From: Haliclona indistincta
Taxonomy: Eukaryota; Porifera; Demospongiae; Haplosclerida; Chalinidae
Length of the DNA: 64,000 nt
NCBI GenBank assembly: GCA_964017065.1
Contig: OZ024784.1
Location: forward strand, 15,543,152-15,607,151
Direction of reading: 5' to 3'
Shown here: one piece after another, positions 23,306 to 35,260 of the stretch
Numbering within the stretch: position 1 is the first letter of the stretch
Layout: every line of letters starts with the position of its first letter
The notes under the pieces: model-generated
Databases searched by the model: none
The model's input: the letters and a program-made list of their open reading frames with translations, nothing else
What the model was told of the DNA's origin: nothing
Position numbers and translations under genes: made by a program

Positions 23306-26300
23306 TTAATGGGTATCACGTCGTCCACGTCTCATAGGAGGAAGAAAATGTAGTTTATATTCACCAGTTTCAGTAACCCTGCAGCAGGCAATAATTTATT
23401 ATTTTTGTGACAAAAATGCAAAATGCAGGCTTACTCTGGAAAATGTTCATTACCAGATCGGTTCTGCAGAGGATTCATTCTGACCTGTTTCCTGCAGTAA
23501 TAATGATACTGATGATTTTTCAGTCGCACTGCACTAACCAGCTGTTGGCATTCTTCAGCACTCCAGCCAATTCATTCTCAGACAAGTTTCCTAGCTCAAC
23601 CAAGTTCTTCGCAAACTTCCGCTCCTGCATAATACATACAAAACATTGACTATTATTTAAAATGTTCTTATGTCACCAGTTTTTCGAATTCTTTGGCTTT
23701 CTTTGCGGTGAATTCTTTCTCAAGCATGTCTAACTCTCTTTGTAGCTGTTGTTCTTGCTTGGCTCTGCACGTCATTAACAATGCTTCACACAACAGAGAT
23801 ATTATTATAATATTTTACTTGAACTTGTCTTCTCTTATCTGATGAATAATCTTCATCACAGAGCGCCTGAATCTAGATGAGTTTACTGAAGATCGAGAGA
23901 ATTGTCCAAATGGTGAAGGTCCCTGCAAAGTTGCAATAATAATAGTAAAACAATGCAACCAAACAGCTACCTCTTCTCTGGTGAGGTGCATGGTAGATTC
24001 TTTGAAGAATTTCTTTCTTCTGATCTTGAGCTCCAATTCCTGAGAGAGGATAGCACTCACTGACCTACGCCATTATAATTACTTACTCTACTTGCTCGGG
24101 TTTTGTCCTCTTCTAGTCGTGAACTAATATCTTCAAGACCCTATAATGAGCACACACAAACTCCAGAATAGAAGATTGTATATTTCAAACAGTACCTCCA
24201 TGTGTTTTTGAATGAGACTTTCATGGTCACTTGGTAGTGATTGAGATATTCCAGTTTCAATCTGTATATCCAGTACAATGAACAGCACAATTGATATTAT
24301 CTGTTATTACCATTGCAAGTGGTGGCAGACGACTACTCAATGGTTGATAGTGTATCTGTTTTATAAAAATACCACAAAAATATACATACATTGTTTTGTG
24401 TTTGCTGACATTATCCAGTGTTTTTGAAGAATCCTGCATAAAAATAATCAATTATTGTGTAAAATATTTGCTATGTGTTCAAGAACCTTGATCATTTCTT
24501 GCTCCGTCTCCTTTTGCTTGCTCTCTTCTGCATATGTGGTGGTCTCACTTTGCCAACCAGTACATTCACACTTTATTAAGTAACAAGACGCGCTCCATAG
24601 CTCACATAAATTTACATCGTCAGATGGTCTTTCCCTTAGTTTCTACCAAATAATTCAATAGGATAAGTTCTTTGGATAAAAAGTCAATTACTTTGTGTTG
24701 GAGCTGCCATTTCTTCCAAAACACTTTGATTTTAGTGAAGCGCCTCTTAGCTGAGCTCCTGACTGCCGCTTGGTGAATATCCAGCCGGTACAAGCCACAG
24801 CTATAAAATGTTCCAATAATAAGTATTTGGCTGTTGTACACACACCTTAATAGATTCAAACGAGCTGCTTTATAATGATCATCCACTATTTGTAGTTTCT
24901 CCTGTTCAGAAGAGGCACTCAGCACCTTACTAACCAATTATGAGCAAATAATCTATTGCACATTGACTATAGCTTGCCTCAAAAATGCTCTCTCTCTTTC
25001 TCTTCTGTCTGAATAAAAATAAGTCAAAAGCTGCTTCATTTTTTCCATATTCTCTCTCCTGCTGTCAAACTGTGCCTGTACATCATTCTTGACAATAATT
25101 ATAACTTATAGACAATTGTAACATCACCTGTAGCCGAGCTTTTTGAAGCAGTTGACCCTTTTCTAATGAGTCTTGCACTTTTTCTCTTTCGCCCACAAAA
25201 TCCATAGAATCTGCACATTAGTTGCAAGTGCTAAGCTAGTCATCAATCACTAAAGATACCTATTGTGACAAGTTGGTCAGTGAGCAGAGATAACAGTGAC
25301 TTGATAGTCTCCTCTCTGTCAGTTTGGTGCTGTCTCCAGATACTCAGTAGCCTCTGGATAGCCTATAACAGAGTACTTGACTGATTATACAATGTGCCCT
25401 TCTCACCTTCTCTTCTACTGTTTTGAGTGCATTCTCAGATTTATCAACAATAGCCACCCAGTCTTTAAAGTCGTTACCATACAAGGTCAAACCTGCCTTT
25501 CTCACTAGCTCATCGAGTTGAAATTTACTGTCAGTTGTAACTTCTTGTTCCTTCTTTATCAAACTTTTCCGAAATTGTTCCATTGCTTCAGTTAACTGGC
25601 TCTTTAAACGCAGCATTGAAGCAAAGGGGCTCTCAAAGGTAGGCCTGTAATGATCAGCATCAATCTATACATTTTCACTGATACTGTGTTACAAACCTGA
25701 TCAATCCAGCAGCTACAGCAGTGTCAAGCTGCTTTACCAACCACTGACATTGCATAACATCCTCCTCTTCCAACATTTGCTGCAAGTTTGCACAAAGATA
25801 GGGCAGGCATGATAGTTTTAAAACTAACTTTTCGCATCAATGTCCGCTTCTCTCTTTCAAAGCGTTGCACTATCAATTCCTCAATTTGAAAGTGAGCCTG
25901 GGCCATTTCTTCTTCAATTTTGTCGTTTTCTTCCTCAAACAGTTTTATCAATCGATCTTCGTCAGTGAACGATGGAAGTTGCAATACACTAACAATTGAT
26001 GCCTATGGTATTTCACATTATACTGCCTCATCGATGTACACATAACCTACCTTCACCCACAGATGATAATGAGACATGAATTTTACTCTCCATTCTAATA
26101 TAGATAATTCTTTCTCCAGCACATGGTCTGATTCTTTATTCATTTCTTCACACAGACGAAACAAGTTACAGTCTTTCAGTACAAAACCTTTGATCTAAAA
26201 AATTGCACAATACTAACGTGCTATAAAGCCAATGCATTACCTCTTCTTCAGGTGAATCTGTTACCAGTTGTGTTAGCAAGGATATGGACTCAGTCTATAA

Positions 26301-29300
26301 TGTTTGTAAATGTGAATATATACACTAGTACCACCTACCTTATAAGCTTCTTGACTTTCACTGTTCATAATTCGTTCCAATTCTTTTTTCCAACTCTCTG
26401 AAAGTGATAGTTTCACCTCTCGCACATTGTGTTGCAAATCTCTCAATAGCTAAAACACACGAATTTAGCACAGTAGGAACTGGATAATTTACCTGAGCTC
26501 TTCCCTTGTCACTGAGCAGTTTAGTAGTCATGATAATTTTGAAAGCCACCTTCATCATTGCTTTAATTTGTATCATGTACAGCTCCTCTTCCATTAACCA
26601 AGTGTACTGCTCAACCTTCCTCTCATATGAGTCTGTTCTCTTCCTCCATTGGTACTCAGGCACAGCATAGAGTAGAGATGAGAAGGGAACCCTTTGGAAA
26701 TGGACACCATTAGCAATGTATAATTGCATTACACACTTACCAGCGATCATCAAATATATAGTAGTCTTCTTCTGTCGACTGTATAATACAGAGTATCATG
26801 AATATGACTATTACAAATCATGGCACTAACTTGAGTCACGGCAGCTGCAACTACAGCTGGTACTGTCTTATGACAGCAACAGCACCATCCCAGCTTACAG
26901 CAAGCAAAACATGTAACCACTATGGCTCCTCCAATCATAACTCCAATCAAAAATGAAACAATAGACAACACAATATCCAGGTTTGATCGGAAAGGCTTAT
27001 CTATCTTCTGAATACACCAGGATCGTTCGTGATTGTACTTCTTACCAGAGTACAGAGGAAACTACAGCGAAAAAATAATAATCATACACACAGTTGTTGT
27101 TATTATAACCGACTGACCAGTGTTCCCAATCCATCCTCAGGCAAGATACTGGAATAATTGACAATGAGAGAATTGTTGAGTTTCTCTAGAGAGGGGGCTT
27201 TCGTGTCAGCTTGGACAAGAAACCCAATAGTGATGGAAGAAGAAGGAGCAAGCATTGGTTTATAAGCTCGCAGGATGGTAGATGAATCGGTGGAGACCAT
27301 GGTAATATCAACATTACTAGTGAGTGAAGACTGTTCCAATAAGAGCAATGATGGTAGACGCTTTTCCAAAGTGAAGGAAAGGGCTGGGAAGTTGCTCACA
27401 GCTGAGTGAGATATAGTAATGTTGACCATTACCAACTGTGGATTCCCCATCTCCAAAACCTACAAAAATCATGAAAGGGTGTTGATGTACTCGAACCCAC
27501 ACTTGTTCACCTGTTTATTCTCCACTACATCCAGTTGTGGCTCCATTACAGTTAGATTATAGCTTGCTGTCCTAACGGTCGAATCCTGAAGTGTGCGAGA
27601 TTTCACTGTGGCACTAATTTGGGTACCGTTTGCAGCATCATCAGTGACTACAGCCACCACGGTCAATCTCATAGTCTTCTCAGTATTGCTAGTGGTACCA
27701 GGAACAACAATAGATGTGTTCAGTGCATGAGCTATAGTAGATCTATAGATATTCGTGTTTTGATTTGTCACCATAGAAACACTTTGAGCAGGAAAGGTCA
27801 ACTTGCTGTCAAGAAATTTCACTGGGAGTCGTTCAAGGTCCGACGTTATCTCTGCAAGAACAAATAATTATAGTATGCTGGATTGATAAATCATTTCATA
27901 CCCAATGTGAGAGACACATTCATACTTGCTTCAGGCAATGACAGGTCTGTTGCTAGCACAAAGATTTCCTCGATAGACACCAGTTTATCATTAGTGGCAG
28001 ACAATGAAGAGTTGATCAATTGCAATGAAGGAGAAGGAAGTGTTGGAGTAGTGATTGGTGAAAGCATAGGAGTGCTGGTGGACAGATTGCCTGAAGACAA
28101 TAGCACAAAATATTGAGGCAGTGTTCAATCGACTTACTAACCATTTTCTCCATAGTTAAGTGAAATATTGAGCAGTATGTCTGAGTTCAGGTGCACACCA
28201 TCTTGCAATTGCACTTGAAACTTGAGCACCATACCACCATCTGCTTGAGAAATATCAGGGGTCACTAACCCATTTGCTAAATCCGATGCTGAAAAAGTAT
28301 GAGTTGTTCTACCTACTGCAACGGAAGCATTTCCAACAAGACGCAACAAGGAGTGAAGATTGCTCAGGACAAAAGTAGGACGGATTGCAGGTACAACCGA
28401 TCCATTGGAGTGATTCACAGTGACTTCCATAGTGATGATATCTCCACTGTCTGCAGCTTTGTTCAAGTCATGGGCGAAGCTAGTTATACTCATCACTGGT
28501 TCTCGTACTAGCAAGTTCACAGAGTTCAATGGTTGTGTATCAGTACCAGTAGCATTGGTGTACTTGATTGAAGCTTCAATTGTACCAACTGCTCCTGCCT
28601 CTAGATTTTCCAGCTGAAGGAAAAAGGAGAAGTCCACAAAACCTTCTCCCTCACTTCTCCCTAAATTTTCAACCGCTCCAAAGTCAATGACACATGTCTT
28701 TGCAGATGAATTACAGTCAATGTGATCCACAAGGTGGTCACGATCTGTCAGCACCACATTTTTACCCGTCGTAATATTGAAAAATTGACCGGCTGCTGGA
28801 ATCGTGGATGTATTTCTGAATGCAAGAATCAACTGAAGATTAGTGTTGACTTCCTGTAAAGCTAGACTGTACTTTATTGGCACTTTTAATCCACTGGCAA
28901 CATAATAGCCTTTGTTTGATGCTTGCATGTTATCCGGTAAAAGGAATGGCTTGATCAAGCGAGGAGACTCTACCGTCAAATCAAGTACAACATGTTCTTC
29001 ACTTGATAACTGTCCAGAGTATGCAGCATTGGCTTGAGAGGCATTAGCAGATAGACTTGTGTAAAGCAGCATTCCGGTAAAGTTAAATTTTTGTCCCAGA
29101 AGTATAGGAAATGTAGAATCAATCACAAAACTGCCGTTGACAGTGAAATTCTCGGGAATATAGGCAAACTCGATTATCATTATTGTGTTGTTGAAAGTGA
29201 TAGAGTCAATAGGATGATTACAGGCTATCGTAGAAACTGGAGGGACTCGGCATCTACACGGCATTTCTATGTGGGCTTTCACTAGATGTGCTCCATTGTA

Positions 29301-32300
29301 TTGCGTGGTAATCTGAAAAGATAACTTAATGAAGTCTCCTCTGTCAAAAGTAGATGTGTTGGCTGCCATTGTCAGCTCAAGCAGAGGAGTATTTAGATCT
29401 ATCTCAAATGATGACTGTAAAAAAGTACACAGCATCACTGGATTGTAGATATGCATATTAATCACTTACATTGTATCTAGTTACTCCATGCTGGGCTGCA
29501 ACTGTCAAACGAACATTATCCTGAAATGAATTCTTGTCAATGGCAACGGCAGAAATAGTCAATGTAAGAGAGCAGTTGCTGCTGGTATTGTTATCTCTGG
29601 TGACTGTTGAGCACGCCGAAACTGGACTGTCAGTAGATGTTCGAGTAAAGGTGATCTTGTGCTGCGTGGAATTAACTTTAGTGATGACTGGTGTTCCTAT
29701 GTATTCTGGAGTGTATCTGTAGAGACCACATGGAGTCACATTCTAATAGCAATTCTTTAGACTTACCCTTCATAACTCATTTTAAGACCAAGTATGTTGA
29801 TAAGATCTGCTCCATCATGTGATACAATAATGGTTAGCTCTTTCATTGGTCCAACTAAACGGGAAAAAACAGCATCAAATTGACCAACTTCATTAAACGT
29901 GAGAGAGTTGTCAATCGTGAGTTTTTCTGAAGTAGACAGCAAAGTGAGATTGGTGCTTAGACTGCTGATGACAATGGACGGCAAAGGAATAAAATCATGA
30001 TATTTTTCTCCTCCTTCCAGTCCTTCACCAGGCAAAGAGCTATAATCCATATCGGCTAAGGGTTTTATAGATACTCCTCGTTCTGCATCAGGACTAATGT
30101 ATCCATGGACTACAACTCGCACAGTTTCGTTTCCCAGTAGTTGGTTAACATAAAGTGATAGAGTTGTTCCTCCAGCATATGGCTGTGAGCTGCTGTTCGT
30201 AACATTGGTGCCTGTCGCATTAATGGTAGTGCGGACCACCAACAGAGGATCAGGTATAGTGATGTTAATGCTTATATGAAACGCTGGAGTGGGTGAAGTG
30301 ATGTTCACGAGTATAGTCACTGTCAAGTTAGTCCCCAAATCAACAACACTGCATGGAAACAAACATGTATCTGCTCGTATGTGCTATCTTACACTACTCA
30401 CTGTGCTGATGTTATCTCGACGGCATTTAGTTGAGGCCTAACTATGAGAAAGCTATCATTTTCCATCTGTTGTTTGGGACCATTTATACTCGTGTAGCTT
30501 TTCTTGAACGTTATGGTAAAATTTGCATCAGTTGTATTAGTGGGAACTCTTAGTTCTGAGAATATCAGTATGTTGTCACTGCTGTTTTTTACGTTGTCTG
30601 GTAAATTATGTGTATCACCGAAAAAATGAAACAGACTGAAAAAGAGAATGGGAAGTGGATAAAAACTGAGTAATAGGCTTACTTTAAATCCATAGGCTGT
30701 GTAACATTAATGTTACTACCTAACTCAACTCTTGTTAGATTTACTTCTAATGGGCTACAGTATTCACAGGCAATCGTAGCATTGATCAGAGTAGACAAGT
30801 TCTGAGTGATGCCCTCAGGTAGAGTCAGCTTGTACTCTAGTATCAAGAGTTCTGCTGGTGACACATGCGGCAGAGGAACGAACGAAAGAGCTTTTGTGAT
30901 CGTCAGTGATAATTTCGGGATTAATGAAGTGATGTCCATGGTTTTACTCTAGAACATAAAAAAACAATGAATTGTCTTTGTATACAGTTAAAAAACTGAC
31001 CAGTTTTCCGTACACCTTTCCATCTCGTGGAGGAGGATCAGGACTGCTGTCATAAGAGGTCACCTCTACTCCGACAGTGAAATAATAGTCAGCAATCAAA
31101 TCATTTGGCAACTGGAACAAATAAAACCAGTTCATGCAGTAATCAGACATACACACTCACAGTCATCGTTGCTGATGTGTACCAAACACACTCAGGCATT
31201 ATCCGTCCTATTGAAAAGTAAAAACGTCCCTTAGAAACCGATGAATTTGTTTGAGTGTCGCAGTTGGTAGAATAGAAAGTTGAATTTTTGTAGGGAAGCT
31301 CAAGAATATTTTCGTAAGGATCCAGTAGAAAGACATCTAGTATCACGTCATAGGAACTGGTCAATGGCCGCTAAAAGTAATCAGGTACGGTAGCAAGTAA
31401 AGAACATAAGATGAAAACTATACTTACATCATTATGTAAGCCTATGTGATACGAAAATTCATCACCTGCATCAACAGGTGATGGGTTTTCACTGTCGAAA
31501 TACAACTGATGGAAAAATAAAATATGTAATGTTGTGAAAGGATTTATAGAGACCTTCAAAAGAGGATGGTGCAACTGCAGGTCTATCTTCGCCATCAGGT
31601 CAGGTTCTGTTGTGACAACTGCTGTGACGTAGATCCACTAAAGAAAAATAGTTTCAAGTTCTCGTGCATACAGCATAACAGTTCCTTACCATTGCGTTAT
31701 CTGATGAATTGACAAGATCAGATATGTATCCATTCACTTGCACTATCAAATAATCAAAGTCATTTTCTTCATTGTCGTAAGAATTGTTTACTCTGCCGAT
31801 ATTAAACCGAGCAGAGTTCTACAGTGAAAAAAATGGTTAGCGATTGGTTTTATGATACGTAAAGCATACTCTATCCAGTAAAGCTATCAAAGGAGTAGAA
31901 TGAGTGCTGTTAGTGACATCTCCTACAGCTAAACTAGTGTTCAAAGCTGCTCCAACATACACCACCGACGCCGAAGTAAAATTAATCGGACAGCTGCCTG
32001 TTTCCACCGTGCTGTTCAATTCCATCACAATATTTGTCTCACCCTACATTCACGAAGGAGAGATTGGTTGTGAATTTCAAAAATCAGCGTTACCTCAGGA
32101 GGTACGATAGTGACATTGAACGATACGCTCTCGCCGACTTGTACCACAATACCAGGAGTATCAGGATTTGACGTGACAAAGTCAAGATAGAGCTTAGGAG
32201 ACTTAACCTTCAGCTGAAACAGAGGTTCATAATAATATTTAACAAAATTTATATCAGTACTAACCATGTGTGTACCACTGGTACTATAATTCCTTCCACC

Positions 32301-35097
32301 AGTTTTTTCATATGGCAAAGAATCCCAGGTCAGCTTCAAGTCCAGTGGAATAACTTGACCAGATTCCACATCATTTTGTAGCAGGTAATCCATCGACGCC
32401 ATGATGCTTTCTGTCTTGTCTAGCTCTGACACATTAAATGTCAAAGTTCCAGCTACCGTGTCGTACGTAATAGATTCACTAGGAAGCTTGACACCACCAA
32501 CACTAACTGTTGGAGACGAAGTATTCAGCTGAAGAAACTCTATTGGATAGGAAACAGTGAAAATCACCCTGAATGCATTAGTGAACAAAGAGTCTGGAGA
32601 GCCTGCGTGAGTGATGGAAATAACGACATTAGCTGTGTCACCAGCATCATAGTTGTTTTGGTCATTCATTGGTCCAAACTGCAGTTTGGGTTCAGTAATC
32701 TGTGCAAGTGTACCCGTAGATACTGGTGTTAACAGAAGGTAATGAGCATACCGTAATATAGTCACTTCTTGTGGAAGTTTTCTTGCCAAAGTCAGTCAGC
32801 ACAAAGGCAGTGTATTTAAGTTTGGTACCTTCTACCAGCTCCGGCACATTCATGACAGTAGTCTGGAGTCCTATTGTAAAATCTTGTTCATCTGACAGAA
32901 TAGAATTGTTGCCTGGCACTGTCACATTGTAACCAAAATTAAAATCGACAGCCAGGCTGGAATGCTGTATGAACTCAGAACTAGCAAGACCTGAAAAAAG
33001 GAGAAGAACACTTATATACACAGAACACATAGGCTTACTGTCTCCAATTTCAAGTGTGCGATTCCATAGCTCACTGCCAACATGCACTACAGTTGCATTT
33101 TTTAGAGTCACTGAATTTGGAATAGTGGACTTAAGAGTAATGGAAGTGTAGCATTCAGGCATTCGAGCACGAATAGACATGTCTACGGTTTCTCCAATAG
33201 CAACGTAATGACTGGAGTGAGTCTCGGTTGGAGTGGCAATAAGACTGCTGTTATTGTACTCCCATGGATGCAAGATCACTAGTATAATGTTCACACCACC
33301 TTTAGATGTGTTGGTATATTTGAGACCAGGGACCAGGTGATCAAGTGGTGCTGATATGTATGTTGCTGTGCCATTTGCAGGAAGCTTGATTCCTGGAGCA
33401 ACATCTTGAGGCACTGTGACATTAAGAGAGTACTTGACCTTGTCAACGTTCAGTCTAAATCTGTTGTAAGAATACAAACAGTGAATAATCAATGGCACAA
33501 AATTGACTCACTTATCAAAAAATCCATGAATCGTATGGTTGATGAAAGGAAGGTCGGTGCAATTTTCAATGCTTCCAGCCGTGTGACAATAAGTGATATG
33601 ATCGGCGACTTCTAGTCTTCTGTCAACTTGAAATGTATAAGATAGATTCCATGCTGAAACTCCTGATGTTCCATTGTGTGAAACACCAAATGTCATGACT
33701 AGTCTATCCTTGGCGTCGTGAGTATGAGTGGATACTGAAAGAGATAGATCTGGACGTGTGACATTGACATATAAAATATCGTGCACAGTAACAGTCCTTG
33801 GTGTATCCATTTCTGAACTGCTATTATCTGCTGCTGTGTAGGTCAATGATACTGTGAATTTTTCATGCAGAGCGACATATCGTGATGGCAATCGAGTTAG
33901 ACTCACTCCTTCTAAGAGTAATATCAGTGCTGTCCAATTCTGACAAGGTCTAGTTTGCTGCAGTGCACCAAACTCAGCAATCACCTGCTCGGTGCTGTTA
34001 TAACCATTTATAATCTGTACTTGAGGGAAGTCTGTTGAGTCCAAAGGAGAAGTGGTACCAGATGAATAGGAAAGAAGAGACGATATGTTCCCTATTTGTT
34101 CAACTTTTGTGACATTGAGAAAGAAGGCTTCGTTTGTTTCTACTGCAAAAAACTTTGGTATTTGAACAGCAATGGTTATTCGAGATGTAACGCAAGGGAA
34201 CAATACCGAGACTTTGAAGTGGTATGGTTCGTCAATTTGTGGAGGAAATGAGAATGGAGAGATGTCTGCTGAGAGGTACTGTGGGTTAGAGAGGAACGAT
34301 GGTTGAAGGACGAGTCCACGTGTTGATGCTATTACGAAAGATTTCATGGTGATAGTAGGGTACGGAGATTCACTGGTAGTGTGCATTGTGATGAAGTTGA
34401 TGAACAACATGGTGTGTGGGAGTAAGACTGTCGAGATCCTCATTCGCATTGTAAGTATTGAAATTTTGTTAGAAAGAACATCCACACATACTAAAGAGGA
34501 GCAAGATTTTCTGTTGCCTCCAGTGACGCTTAGTAATTCCACTGACAACGATCGGTGATGTTGAATGCTCAACGATACGTTTCTGATCACGTCATAGTTG
34601 GATTGCGAAAAATTTACTCCGTACGAGAAGACGTCGCCCGGATCGACAAAAACAGGAAAGTCGCTGTAGTGCACGTGTAACGGATACGTGCAGTCAGTGA
34701 CTACAGGATTCTCTGTACTCACTGCAAAAGAGCAATTCTCTTGGGCCGAGGAAGCATGAACCTTGAGGGTTCTCGTCTCGTTGAATCCAGTCGGACGATA
34801 GTCGATATGCACTCCAAGAAGATGAGACTCTTCTCTCACCAGATCAAAAGCTTGCGCGTTCACCTCACCATTCAACTCCACTCTTATGGATAAATTTGCT
34901 GCAGTAAGATTATTCTCGCCACACGGCGAACTAGGGTCCACTCGTATGAGACAGTACAGGGGGACATCGAGGCACAACGAGTCAGGCCTTGCTAGTGGAC
35001 CCAAATCTTTGCAGATGAAGCTCACTATTGGATAAGCCTGCACTGTTTCGCTGTGCAAAATTAGCACAAGCAGAGCAATCGTCTGCAGTAGCATCAT
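23306..35097 (-). CDS. EVC2: EVC2 (limbin)-like giant type I membrane protein
   Basis: Vertebrate EVC2 forms a ciliary-base complex with EVC that transmits Smoothened signals. I start at ATG 35097, which opens a signal peptide (MMLLQTIALLVLILHSETVQA). An ectodomain of roughly 2,000+ residues (about 35040-27060) follows, built of repeated, N-glycosylation-rich beta-sandwich-like modules with DAGD, ...VSELDKTES and Y-S-LPGEG motifs. One transmembrane helix (SIVSFLIGVMIGGAIVVTCF, about 26960-26900) leads into CCKLGWCCCCHK. The cytoplasmic part (26900-23306) is long, charged coiled coil, as in EVC2. The last exons give KQVRMNPLQNRSG...FPE, then TGEYKLHFLPPMRRGRR and TAA at 23308-23306, resembling the basic C-terminus of vertebrate EVC2. 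About forty short introns. An alternative 3' end is a stop at 23520 if the last two introns are not used. EVC2 identity is inferred from topology, tail and neighbour. Confidence 0.7.
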
Positions 35098-35260
35098 AGC
35101 GGCTGAGACCGAAAGCAGTGAAAATTCTGAATTTGCATTTTTATAGCTGCAAGGTGCGAAAATAGCTTTTAGCACCAAATTACTATTAGCGCAACAATTA
35201 TCAGGTTATTTCAGTTATAGTTGCACGTATCACGGCCTCGTGTGCATTCTGTTGCACATT
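35098..35260. promoter_or_regulatory. bidirectional promoter, EVC2-like / EVC-like
   Basis: 163 bp between divergent start codons; AT-rich, no TATA box placed convincingly. I looked for an RFX X-box (GTTGCC-type inverted half-sites) expected for ciliary genes. Only isolated GTTGC/GCAAC half-sites are present (about 35190, 35220 and 35250), not a convincing pair. Confidence 0.6.

Noticed and set aside
23306..35097. Bacterial contamination or horizontally acquired adhesin as explanation of the repeat modules
   Set aside because: The modules are divided by many spliceosomal introns and continue in frame into the membrane helix and coiled coil.
35098..35260. RFX X-box in the EVC2/EVC promoter
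   Set aside because: Only single half-sites are present; spacing and sequence do not make an X-box.
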